Positions 46,571 to 59,388 of a stretch of DNA of 64,000 nucleotides are shown piece by piece. The notes under the pieces are model-generated. The model worked only from the letters and a program-made list of their open reading frames with translations, did no database searches and had not been told where the DNA came from. Each line of letters starts with the position of its first letter. Within the stretch, counting starts at the first letter, position 1. The position numbers and the translations under genes are program-made. This stretch comes from Lycorma delicatula (Eukaryota > Arthropoda > Insecta > Hemiptera > Fulgoridae). The stretch lies in contig NC_134455.1 of NCBI RefSeq assembly GCF_047948215.1, positions 149,464,575 to 149,528,574 on the forward strand, read 5' to 3'.

Positions 46571-49500
46571 TTTTAAATAAATATTTGAAAAATTTCGTAA
46601 AATAAAATGCATTTTCCAGATATTTTTTTATTTTTTAAGTCGATGCTGAATTAAGTGGTGTTCGACATCTTTTTCCAGTTTTTAAAAATCTATTTAAAAG
46701 AGATTTAAAGAAGAAAAATTTTTTTTTTTTTTTACCTCTTAGGGCAATTTTTATGTGCAGTTCTAATTAACCGATAAAATTGGGTTTAAATAACTAGTAA
46801 TCTCAGCAATATTTTCTTGCGATGAACATTTAGTATCATTCATCAACAGACCATCTTGAATTTCCATCTAATGAAATTATTTTGCACCATTTAATATGAT
46901 ATTAACAAAATTTAAATTAACTAATAGCTATAATACAATTCAAGTCAAACGTTACTACCTTTACACTGACATACTGGTATTATAAGAAAATGACCCTGAG
47001 GGATAAAGCAAATTTGGGCCAGGCAATTATACAAACATAACTTGCGTGAATTCAATTTGAGAATGTAATCAGAGGAATTTCAATTAACTGGCTAGTGTAG
47101 TTTAGAGTTCTCGGGACAGAGAGAAATGCAGCCGTGGAGAAGTGGGGATTCGTAATGGGAGAGGAAACGATCAGGGGTTGAAATGTTTACAAAGACAGTC
47201 AGTCAACTGACTTTTGACATAAGCTGCCTGTTAAGTTGTAGTATGCTTATGCGGACACCCTAACTATACTAGCTTCAAGGAAGGGTTCTAGTTGCTACGT
47301 AGAATGTTGAACTTATTTTAACATTACTAATTTAGAATTAGGTATCACAAAATTGTTACATAACAAACAGAAGTTACAAGTATCATTCCCTAGATACAAA
47401 ATGATAGTCAAGTTACATTAATTATTTAATTAATAATTTTAATTATTAAAGCGAAAATAATTATAATGGATTTCTTTTGATGATTCTGATTAAAAAGCGC
47501 ATTTAATAGTGAGAATTTTTCAATTGTTTCGCGCCCATATTTATATTTATTTAAAGTTCTTTTTATATATTATTACAGGTGGTTATTGAATTAAATTAAA
47601 TTAATTTAATTTAAATTTTTTTAAATTAATTAAATTTGGTTTAATTGTCTTACATTTAAAAAAAATTGCTTAAAAATTAAAAAACTACCGCTTTCCCAAT
47701 AGGCTTCATAAAATAGATATGCCGTTCGAGATGTTGTTGGTGAAACGCTTACGACAACGATTAAGATTCGTTTACAGTTTTTATTTCTTTAAATGTAAAC
47801 TTTTGAAAAAGAGAAGACCAATTTTATACATATATATTAACAGGAATAAAGTTATTAAAATCAACACAGATGCTGAGTAAAGATTTATTTGAAATCTTAT
47901 ACCGTTCAATTCTGTTTATAGACTTATATAATGAAAGCTGAAAAAGTTGGAAGCGTTAGAAAGGAATTCCTTGCAGGAAGGGCAAAGAATTAAAATACAC
48001 AAAAATTAAGGTATAAGCAAACTTCGCTTTCACGCAATTTTATTAAGAACCAGCACAGATTTAGATCGGTATATAAAGAAATGTTATCGTTATCTTTCAG
48101 GCAGTTTATATTTTGAGATAGTCCACTTTGTAAAAGAAGAATAAAATATGATTATTACCATTAATTTAATTAGTCAGCCGATTTTTTAGTGTGCTCATTT
48201 GCAATTTAAACATGCTACGTGAAAGATAAAAATATTACCAACCTATTCACTTCTATTATTCACTTTAAATTTAACAATCGAGTACAATCCTGGATTAACA
48301 AGAAAAAACTTCAAAAAGTGATGAAGAATTTTTTCTTTAAGTTTATATATATGTTTTTTAGTCTTCTATCATTCTTTTCCACTCCAATAATCTATGCGTT
48401 GTCTCCGATTCACATTCTCCGTAAACCCTTACAGTTACTCTTCCTACAATTTTTTTAAATTAAATCATGTCTGATTATATTTTTTACTAACCACCTACTA
48501 AGTACCTACAATTCGAAGAAATATTTCTCATTTTTCGGTGTTTTGATTCAGTTCTTTGAAAAATTTGCGTGGCAGTTATTCATTTCAGTTTAAGAGTTAG
48601 TCCTTTTGCAATGTTTTCCAAAGCTTTCGGTCTTTTTGATTTCTTTCAATTTAGAACTGTCTAAAATAGAATATAATTACATTCAAAGTAATGAAAGCCG
48701 CACTTCATTCCAACGACTAGATTGAAAACACCAACAACCCTCAGTGGTCTAATGTAACCACTCTTTGTAAACGTCCGTGGTACGTAATTACGCTAGTGTT
48801 TATAGAAGAACATTACTTGTGATCGATACGTAGGTAGAAGATGACTGCTGCACTTACAAGAAAAATTATGATCGGGACGTTAATTTAATATATTTTTTAT
48901 GTAGTTTAGCTGTTCTCACTTACTGGCTATAAAATAATTTTTCTCTGCACAATTATAAGTTAATAATTATGAATTATTCTGTAACAAACCCTGGAAAAAA
49001 TTGCGGAAAATTAAAAAAAGTTGAGAAAATTATTAAACTGTTGAAATTAAAAATAGTAAGTCAAACATATAATTACAAATAATGATTATTAAATCGCAGC
49101 ATTTATCTTAATCTTGTGTTTCGTTTTAATGTAAAAATTCCTTTAATCACCATTTGATAATGAATGCTAGAAATATTTTAAGATCTCTCATATAAATTAA
49201 TATGGTTCTCACTCAAATGAAATAAAATTGTTCATTATCACCCTTCATCTTCCTTTCAATTCATCTGTTATTTACTCGTATTCTAATAGTACACGCTGTA
49301 TTAGGATACTAATAATAATAAGTAGTAAATAATTTATTACCGATTTAACATACCAATCAGAAACAGTCAGTCTTTCTGCTTTATTTGCTCTTGCTATTTT
49401 TAATTATGGATTTATTTGCAGAAACCTTTGTGACACTACAGAGCACTTTGTCGGTTTCGTAATTTGTAGGTACTAATTTCTCTTTATATTTAAATTTTAA

Positions 49501-51949
49501 AAGATGATAATTTTTTAGTATTGTCAATATTATTAAACTCGAATTTTTATTTCGGTATTTTTGAAATCCATATAAATAATCGAATTATATCGAAGAAGTA
49601 GTGTGTAAGGCCGATTCCAGGTTATAAAACGCATGGTCTGAATTAAAACAATTTTTAATTTCGGCCATATGAGAGCTGTCTTTTGTAAACTCACATCTAC
49701 CATTATTTATAAATAACAGAATTAAAATCTCCTTAAAATATTCGTTAATATTTTTCTTACATTAGAAATAAAATAAAACACTTACGACTCCATATAAACA
49801 TTTGCAAAAACGTTTGGAAAAATTTTTTGTTTTTCAATTGCCTAACGTGAAAGTAGGAAATGTTTCTTACATTTTGTATAATTTAGCGACGATATGAAAC
49901 TTTAATACTTTCATTAGCTTATTTTCGAAGTAAAATTTTTCATATTTTGTTTACGCATCACTTTTTTTCTTAGACGTAATATGTTTTCTACAAATTTAAT
50001 TATTTAAAGATAAAAACCTACGAATAAAATCATTTAATTAATTTATTAAAAAGAAAAATAATAAATTAAGAACATATGTTAAATCAAAAGTTGTCGTTGT
50101 TATCATTTATTATACTTTTTTAAATTTGTGATGATCAAAAACTGAAGCCGTAGGAAATATTTCGTCAAAATTTATGAAGGTATGTTGTAAGTTTTTATTA
50201 TTGTAATTATATGATACTTGATATTAGTTTTATAAGCGTTTTCATTCAAAGCATAATTTTTTCTGGTTTTAAAGGTACTGTGTTCTCTGCAGTTAATCAC
50301 ATATATTTTTTATCAGCTGCCGATGTAACTGCGATTGTAATCTTTTTCAGAAATTCTTTTAATTTTAGTAATAAAGTAGTTTTTATATTCCCAGTTTAAC
50401 CAAAAAATAAAAAATAAACAAATTAAGTGAAGAATGAAACTCTTGTTTTGATAATAAAGTAACACATTTTTTTATAACTTGCTAAATATAAATTTGTTAT
50501 GCGGTAATAATTGTCTAAAAACAAGTCAAAAAATTAAAAAGGACAAAAAATTTCTAAGCAACTAATTAATTTTTAGCGTATATTATTATTTTATGCATAG
50601 AAAGGTTTGATACGAACATTAGGAGCATTAAACCAAAACGTCATAAGTAAAAGTTATCTATACAAAACCGAGGCAGGTGTTGAGAATAAGGTTAAGTTGT
50701 GTGAAGTTTGCATTCCACCAGAATCAACTAACTTAAATAACTTACTGTTTTAAATATTAAATTAAGCCTGAAATAAATATCTTCTTAATAAATAAATAAA
50801 CAATATGCCTGTAAATCAAAGAAAATTGACAAATATGTTAATTTTATGTAATTTTTTAATAAGTCCCCGTGTTCACAGCACGGGCGATGGCTTTTTAATT
50901 TAGTAATTTAATTTTGATTTTTATTTATCTTTGTCAAATAAAAATTGATCAAGAAATGTAGATTTCTTTGCTGCTTTTTAAGCATAAATACCTAATTTTA
51001 ATACTTTATTTTCACGATTACCAATATGAAAATAAATTTATTAGAATGTTATTATTTTGTGTTGGCTATTATTTGATTCGTACCATTGCATAAAAAGAAT
51101 ATTAAATGTCATAGCAAAAGAAATAAAAGGTGTCTTTTATAATGAGCTTTACTAAAACTAGAATCCAATAACATCAAATTTTACGTGAACTGATCGAACA
51201 GTTTTTTCTCAAAATGATATTTAATATTACATAATGCTCAGTTTTTTCTAAGTGTATATTACACTATTTCTGTACAGTAAAGCATTAAATATCCTGTACA
51301 ATAATTAAAACGTTATAGTAAGAAATCACCATTATTATTTAAATAACAGAAATTATTTTTAAATTAAATATTTATGTTCACGTAATTTTTACTGAAATTC
51401 GATAAATTGTATAAGCAACAGTATAAGTGGTTAACCGATTTATTAACTCTACAAAAACACAATTCTACGTATAATTTACGTGTAATGTTACGATTATACT
51501 TTATTTGTAATAATATAGATATATACATTTTACAATGACTTTATTTTACTGTACTTTGGTTTTTATGTTTGACTTTAAATTACGTAATTTGTAATTTAAT
51601 AGGCAATTATAATTTATTTATGTTACAAATAACATTATTTTTTACGTATAAATATTACTACTGAATAAACAGTTAATATTTTTCTAGATGTCAGTATTAA
51701 AAATTAATAAAGAAAATATAATACAAATTCATATTTACTAAAGTGACTTTTTGGTTCCGGATCTCGACTCTAACTCTTAATTTAAAACAATAAATGTCCA
51801 GTTTTAATATTTTCAAAAATATCGGCTAGCTAAACTGTTATTAGTAAATTTTCTGAGCTTTAAACAGATGTTATTTATTTAATCCTCTTTAGCAAAATAT
51901 TACTTTTTGAGGTTAAAAATCAAACAAACTATAAAGTGCAAAACATCTG
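46571..51949. other. AT-rich intergenic sequence
   Basis: No gene. 47,090-47,290 has more balanced composition, and nothing was recognised there. ORFs at 48,219-48,458 and 50,211-50,399 are hydrophobic low-complexity translations of AT-rich DNA. Confidence 0.55.
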
Positions 51950-51993
51950 AAATTAAAATTTAGTAACACATTTGTGTTACTAAATTTTAATTT
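51950..51993. repeat. 44-bp near-perfect palindrome (hairpin)
   Basis: Arms of 21 bp around a 2-base centre; the inner arm is AGTAACACA/TGTGTTACT. Every pair in the 21-bp arms matches. It abuts a second hairpin. Confidence 0.9.
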
Positions 51994-52011
51994 AGTAAAA
52001 TTTTTACTAAA
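51991..52011. repeat. second overlapping hairpin
   Basis: TTTAGTAAAA, one base, then TTTTACTAAA: perfect 10-bp arms. The first three bases overlap the preceding palindrome. Confidence 0.85.
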
Positions 52012-53654
52012 ATTTCTACCTATTTATTTTACAAAAATTAAAAACTATTTTGTTATACGTTTTCTTGTAACTTAGTTATTTTTTGACACCATTAAAACAA
52101 AATAATTATGCTTTGTGTTAACTAAAAAATAATGTTTTGTGAAATTTTAATAATTATCAAGAGACCATTCTAAACTTTGTGAAAAAGCATGTGATTTTAA
52201 GCATTAGTATTATTAAAGAAAATTTATTTAGCGACAATAATTTTATATGTTTAAGGTTAACTACGATATTAACCGGTTAAAGAATGTCATACGGTCATAC
52301 AGATTTTTTATGGGATGTAATCAGACGAATTGGTTTTACAAAAAATAAAAAAAAATAGATAGTTTGAGAATTTTTAATGATATAAAAATGTTGCCTTAAA
52401 TGTTAGTATAGAAACCAAATAACGCAGTTAAACCCTATACATATTTTTAATTAGAAACTTTAACGTAGGAAATTTTTTTACAAGGAGTTAAAGAGGATCG
52501 TTAAAATTATATTTTTCAAAACGGGAGGTAAAAGGGTGGGGGTATTAAAAACCAAATTAGAAGATCAAATTAAAGGAAATTTCATAAACTTATTTACACC
52601 ATCTTTATATTTTTTCCAGTTCTTTTTTTAACAGATTTTCCCTTTCCCCTTTGCTGAAACTAATGGTAATTGCGATCATTCTATCGACCCATTGATTCCT
52701 AGAATAATAAATAAAGGTCTTTGCCTAATTTTAACACTTTATTATTATTTTTATATTTATTAAAATTTATATTTTTACTTGATTTAAAGTGTTTATTCTT
52801 TATTGTACACTCTGTATTATAAAAGATAACATGAAATACAAACTACGTAGGTTGAATCATTTTTTTTCTTTAATTCGAAGTAAAATCTTATTTTGAAGTC
52901 TAAATTAAATATCAAATGTCAAACGCCAAATGGCTCATAAAGGTTTCTTGGAAGAATTTTAATAACAGACTAAGGTAATATTCATAAATTGGATGTAATA
53001 TTCAGTACTCCTAATTTATTCTGTAGCTCATAAATAATCAGTAAATTCTGAATTTTATAGTATAGGATAATGTTTAAAACATAATGTATACATACAAACA
53101 TAATCCACAATGTTTTAAATTATTAATTGAATAATTGCAGTGAATTAAAAATATAACTGTAACTGTTTGTACTTCTCATTTCGTTTATATGTTTTAAAAG
53201 GTCTGATGCTATATTAGATGGATTTGGTAAACTCTATAGATTATAAGGAAAGTAAATTCTAAAAGGTAGCGATTTAGAACTATTCGCAAAGTTATAAATA
53301 AACGTTGATCATTACACCATTTAAAAGTAAAAAACTACTAAATAGTAAATTTTTTTTAAAAAAGATTATTCTAACACAATTATTTTCCCGTCATCTTTCT
53401 TTAATCCTATAAGGAGTTACCTTCATAAATCGAAAATAATTAAGCTTAATCTTATTTGAAATATGACATTAAAATACAAATACAAATAAAAATTTGCATT
53501 AAAATACAAATCATTAATCTAAGTATAAAAGGAGTGATAATTAAGGTTCAGATCGTCTCTATTCTATGAGAAAGGTAAACTTAAGAGTAATAAGCGAGTT
53601 CTTATTATTAATATTAGTTCTTAATTCTTTGAATATTACGTATTATGATTTTAG
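52012..53654. other. AT-rich intergenic sequence
   Basis: No gene or recognised repeat. Confidence 0.55.
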
Positions 53655-53742
53655 GAATGTCTGATGACGGAAGTGAAGAGTCTTTTGAAATACACATAAT
53701 CGCAGATTCAGGGGGTGATTCGAATGAAAACGAGATTCTCAG
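53655..53742 (+). CDS. candidate small acidic first coding exon, unknown gene
   Basis: An acceptor-like TGATTTTAG ends at 53,654. Two bases later an ATG (53,657) opens MSDDGSEESFEIHIIADSGG and nine further residues (to ILR), with no stop. The exon ends exactly at a strong 5' splice site, CAG/GTAAAT (53,740-53,748). If read through, the next codon is TAA. The peptide is Asp/Glu/Ser-rich, like the N-terminus of many nuclear proteins, and composition is less AT-biased than the flanks. No family was recognised and no downstream exon was found in the window. Confidence 0.4.
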
Positions 53743-53814
53743 GTAAATTATGATACTGATATAGTGTTATTATAATAACAATAATAATATAGAATATGGT
53801 AGCGTTATGATTTG

Positions 53815-53818
<4 letters not shown>

Positions 53819-53863
<45 letters not shown>
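53819..53863. repeat. (AT)n microsatellite
   Basis: About 22 uninterrupted AT units. Confidence 0.95.
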
Positions 53864-53865
<2 letters not shown>

Positions 53866-55129
53866 TTACGTTTTAAGTAAAAGAGAGAGTTTTATTTGGA
53901 CTTATTTATTTATAGGCCAAATTTTTTTTCCAGATATATAGTAGTTTTTACGAATATATAATAATTATATAATACTAGATATTACAGAATTATGACGTAC
54001 CCATTTTACAAAACATTAGTGAACTATCATTCATTGTAAAATATTAGGTACGCAAAGGAAATTCGTTTTGTAAGACAGACAAATATTTTGTTGTTTGACT
54101 TCAGCACATCCGGAACTGATGCATTCCGGTTGATTAACGTTCACCCTCGTCATCAGTCTGTCACTTCCTAAGAAGAAACTCCCCTCTATGTCCCTTATGG
54201 ACAGTCATCCCGCAGTGAATTCTGTCTTCCTGATTTCGTCTTACATCAACTTTCCCTTTGTTTTCCTTTTATCGACACCTCACCCCTCTTAAAGTAAATG
54301 AACGTGTACGCTCAGGCGTGCAATCGTATGCCGCCATACTTTTGTTGACAAATTGAAAATCAGGATCTGTAACTTTCGTGAAGATAATCAAATAATTCGG
54401 TTAGTAGATAAAATATTGTTTCAGAAATTCTCCCGAGTACATTTAAATTGTTAGTGGAAATTCTATTTAAATAATAATATAATTAAAAAAAAATAAATGA
54501 TGTTAATTGTGTTAATAGTTGTATTACCTCTGCGTGCGGCAAACTATGTTTATTGTAGATATCACACGATAGAAAAAGGAAATTTTTGCATTAGTTAGGA
54601 GTTAGTTTCACAACTACAAATATTAATTTCGATATATTCATATTTTTATATCTGCGAAACAAAGTAACTCCTAAATAATACAAAACTTCCGTTTGAACAG
54701 CAATATAGATAGACTACCAGTCAAGTTTGTCGTTCAGTCTATAAGTCACTATACACATTTACTTGTTTATAAAATCTATACTTTCATACTCCATAAGATG
54801 AAATTAATTTGCTGTTTTCATTGGCGTAAAAAAAAAAAAATGGTAAGCAAAAACAAATTTTTAATCGCATAAAATATGAATCAAAACTTTCAATGACGTT
54901 ACAAATTTTATTCGATCATTTCAATATTTTTCTTACAATCAGCTCAAGAATGTATTTAAAAAAGAAACTGATTCTTTAGCTTACACTCGAAGAGAGTATA
55001 TCAGCCTGTATTTTATGAATTGTTTTTTTAACGTGCAAGTTTAACCGCTTTAATGAAGAATAGTGATTCATAAGATTTTTATCTACGTTATTCACAATGA
55101 TCGGCGACATTGTTTTATCAATAATGTAC
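53864..55129. other. intergenic sequence, GC-elevated patch at 54,095-54,350
   Basis: 54,095-54,350 is markedly less AT-rich and contains scattered CpG. No frame is convincing; it may be regulatory or an unrecognised repeat. Confidence 0.5.
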
Positions 55130-55570
55130 ATATTTTGAGAACCAGTCTTTGAACGACTCGGTCGTTCACGACTAAAGAAGGAGACCTGCTCAAAGCGGGA
55201 GGAAGAAGCAAAGAGGAGGAGGAGGAGGAGTATTAGATGGTAGTAGGTGGAGTCCTGAGGTCCTGGAATGCGGTGGTGCTCGAAGGATCAGGATCGGAAG
55301 AACATAGTCGTGACCGGCTTGACAACGCGAGCGGTAATTTCGGGCTTTTTGTCTGGGGAGATGATTGGAAGATTTGTTTTGCTGGCCCGTAACGACGCGG
55401 ACACGTTTAAAGGAAAATTAAAAGGGGTGTGACGAGCGAGTCGAACGAGGTGAAACAGTGAGGCTTTCTCTCTCTTCCTCCCTTCGCCTCTTCTCATTCC
55501 GTCTCGCTCACTTTATTTCACCTAAGCTTACCGGGACCGGGTCGGACTGAAGCCATTTGTTTTATCGCCT
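55130..55570. promoter_or_regulatory. CpG-dense island in AT-rich DNA
   Basis: About 29 CpG dinucleotides in 420 bases (counted by eye), a GAGGAGGAGGAG tract at 55,213-55,231 and a T/C-rich tract at 55,462-55,493. A 69-codon minus-strand ORF (55,288-55,497) is present but has no recognised motif. The composition resembles an insect promoter or first-exon region, or a short unknown repeat. Function is inferred only. Confidence 0.4.
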
Positions 55571-56803
55571 GCAAATTGCAGGGCAGGTTATATACAGTCT
55601 CTGTAAGAAACAATACACACATTGTCTGACTATCCATCGGGAATCAAACCCGGTTACATGTGTTTAAGAATAGAAATGTTCAAGTCCATCATTTTTATCG
55701 TTATTTGATTCGTTATCGGAAACATATCGAGTATAAAATTTGTTCAGTTTGTCAGCTTTTACTTTCAAAGATGATTTATAAGATGTATATTATGTATTAT
55801 TTTAAAATAAACGATATTTTATTCCGTTTTAGCTTCAAAATTACTCGTAATTTCTTACCTATTGCTTATTTTCTGAACTCCAAATAATAAACTAATAATG
55901 ACAGATAACCGTAATTAATAAAACGACTTAAATAATTAATTTTTTGTATAATAAAAATTTATTTAATAAATTTATTAAATAAAATAAAAAATAAATAAGT
56001 AAATAAATTTATTTTATATAATTACAGAAATTTCACTTTTAAGATTACTTTTGTCATTTTTTAAGGAATAGTATTTTGTGAAATCCACATAGCCAAACTC
56101 CTATAGCCGACATAAAAAGATAAGAGATAATGCTATGTATCGAGCAAAAGATGTAAATTAGTTGACGTATTGACGCTCAAAACGATTCTGACTTCTTAAA
56201 ATATATGATTTATAAGTGTTCTTCCATAATTTAAACATAAAAACTGAAAAGATACCATTCACTTAAGAAAAGTTTAAATACAAAATGTCTTTAGATTTTT
56301 ATATTTAACGATTAAGTTTATAAAAGCTAATTTACGATTATTTAAAATAAGTATCAAGTACTAAGAAACTTCTCATCACTTTTCTGGTTATTGACTAATA
56401 AAAAAGAACCACAAACGTAGAGGGTCAACATATATAAATATACTCTAATCGATTTGAAAATATACAATTTTATTAGTCATATTTATTTTCTCAGTAATTA
56501 ATGTTTCTTGTAAATTTTTTTAACAATTTTTGTAAGTTAAAGAATTATTTACTTAAGCTACATATATATGTAGTTTGATTGTAATGAATAGGATGTTTTT
56601 TAAACTATGTGTACAAATTTTTTATTTATTTGATTTTCAGTATGTTTCACCTTTTAATTTATTTTAATATTGAAATGTTCAATACATATTTTGATAAAGG
56701 AGGGAGTTATTTCGAAACGTTATAAGCTTGACCACCCTTACACCGTCATTGGCAACGAGGGATGCCGGACCATTTCGCAACCCTAACAACGCGAGCTCCT
56801 AAA

Positions 56804-56850
56804 TACACACACGCACACACACACGCACGCGCGCACACATACACACACAC
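56804..56850. repeat. (CA)n imperfect microsatellite
   Basis: CA units interrupted by CG; a complementary GT-rich run follows at about 56,941-56,975. Confidence 0.9.
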
Positions 56851-59297
56851 AATAACACATAAAGTTCAGATTCCTTCCAATCCATTAGACTAGTGTAGTC
56901 GAAGAAGAACAGAGGGTTGTTTTGAGAGCAATGTTAATGTATGTGTGTCTATGTGTGCGCGTGGGTGTGTGTGATGAAATGACTGTTCGTTTTTCTAAAT
57001 TTAACAAGGAAAAACAACGCAAGCAATCTCAAATTCAATCTAACCACTAAACATAGTAAAACATCGAAATCGCAACCATTTGTGATTTGTTTAATCTTAA
57101 AATAGGATTGATTTCTTTTAATATAAAGCTAAGAATTTCAAAGGGAATGAACTAATATTTCAATATTCTATGCTAAAGATTCTATAATAGTGCGCATTAC
57201 GTTTTTAATGAACGGTATTTCTACTAAATACTCCGTACAATGGAAAACTTTTACAAATTGAGTTCAGTAATTTATAAATGAAGTGGGTTTAAGTTACGGT
57301 TTCATTGAAGCTTATACTCTACTTAATCAAATCTTAAAATGCATTGTTTACAAAACTGTGAGGTCCTGTATTTTTATACTTTATCAAGCGATGAAGTTTA
57401 AAAACCCTTTAACTTTACACATTTTTTATATCACCTTTGAATTATTTCTTTATAACCAGAAGCAGATTTTATTCTATTGATATACAGTAGGTCTTGAAGT
57501 TTGTAATCTGTTTCTGATTTTGCAGCAAAGTACAGAAATTGTTATTTGCAGTTCTTACTAACAATATAATTAAATTATAAATATATCTAGACTTCGAATG
57601 ATAGTAATTTTTCCCGCTCCTAAGGCTTATTTTACAATTGCAGTAGGAAACAATTCAAAATGTTTGAGATTGGTCTGCAGCATCCTTTTGCGATGAGCGA
57701 TGTACCTCTTCGTGGCAGTTATATCCGCACTCATAAAGACTCGTTAAATCGAAACTCGATTTTTCTCCGATCCGCTATACCTCTGAGATGGGTTACCTTA
57801 ATCACATACTTAGTCGGCTCGGCTTACCTGAGGCACCCCTTAAGTTAATTGTTGAAGCGTGGAAGAGTCCAAAAAAAAATATTTTGAGTAAACGTCTTAT
57901 TAATGTTAGTAGGAATTTGTATCGTACATAATTTTGACTACAAAGTATGAAATCCTTACGCCGGTCTAGTAGGTTTGGAAACGGATGAATTTACATGTGA
58001 CCTACTTTCGGGCCCGTAGAAACGTGTAAACCAGAATATTGACAAAAGCTCTACGAACAAGGAAAGTCTGATCGGTATATAGATTGAGAAGACCTATGAA
58101 CTGATCTAAGAATTGTCAGCAGTCTTGTAAAGGAGACCTGGAAGGCAGGCGTTGACGGCCTCTACGATGCGATAATCGAAAAATTCTGTAGCACTCCCAA
58201 AACATTAAAAGCAATGTAAGAAATAATTTCACTTTTAAAAAATCATATAATTATTTTATAACTAGCGAATTATTTCTTCAACCGATTACGAACATAGTTC
58301 GTGAAATAATTAATCAAGCCGCTGCGTTGATTATTTATAATTATCCAATAATAAGTATCATCGCACTGAAAGCAAAAGGTCAAATGATGATATGATATTC
58401 TAACTAAAGTATATAATAAATTCTTTCATGCGATCAGATATGGTTATGTGATTTCTCGAGGTTAGTAAAAATAAAAAGTATTAAAGAGAAACTTACTGTG
58501 TTCTAATTGTATGTAGAATCATACAAAGGACTTGAAAAGTAACATAAAATAAGAGAAACAACTGACATTTTATTACAGCTTGGATGTATCAATTTTTTTT
58601 TGCACCTAGAACTTGGAGAAAGACAAAACGAGGGATTGCAGAGCCCAAATCTTAAATTGTAATTCTAGAATGATTACTGCAAGTTAAACACGTTTGTGAT
58701 CAGCGAAAAGATATTGCAATACAGAAAAATGAGGATTTTTCCATAAACGTAAAAATGTACGCTTTTTTGATGATTAAAACAAATTTAAAAATTGTTAAAA
58801 TACTGTTTAATTAAATTATAGCAGTAACTTGAGAAAAGAATAATCCTAGAGCAGGCTTATGTAAAATATTTATTTTACATAAATATAATGGTATATTTAA
58901 ACACAGGGTTCGCTTCGCTGGCCCGACTGTCTGGCCAGAAGCCGGTCCGAGCTCTGCCACCTGGACCCCCCGACGTGTTCGTTATTCTCATGGTTGTGAA
59001 CATAATAAATATTTTACAGATATACATTAAAGAAAAAATAATCATTTTAATTCATTATATTTCTGCTGCCATTTTGACAGAAATATAATGAAGGAAAATG
59101 GTTAATTTTTGTCTTTTTTAAAGAACATTTAAAGATTTTTTAAAGAACATTTTTAGTATCTTAATCCAATCGCGATTTATGACTTAAAACTTTCCCTAGG
59201 ATAAACAAAATTATCATAAAAATTTGAAAGCAATTGATTGGTTGGTTCTTGCGTGATATTGTAAACAGACATATCCACAGACTTTCGTATTATATAT

Positions 59298-59300
59298 CAC

Positions 59301-59386
<86 letters not shown>
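59298..59386. repeat. (AC)n long microsatellite
   Basis: About 44 AC units with one G interruption near the start. It creates spurious Cys-Val and Thr-His repeat ORFs. Confidence 0.95.

Positions 59387-59388
<2 letters not shown>

Noticed and set aside
57660..57848. Possible reverse transcriptase or capsid fragment
   Set aside because: Frames on both strands gave no consistent motif order.
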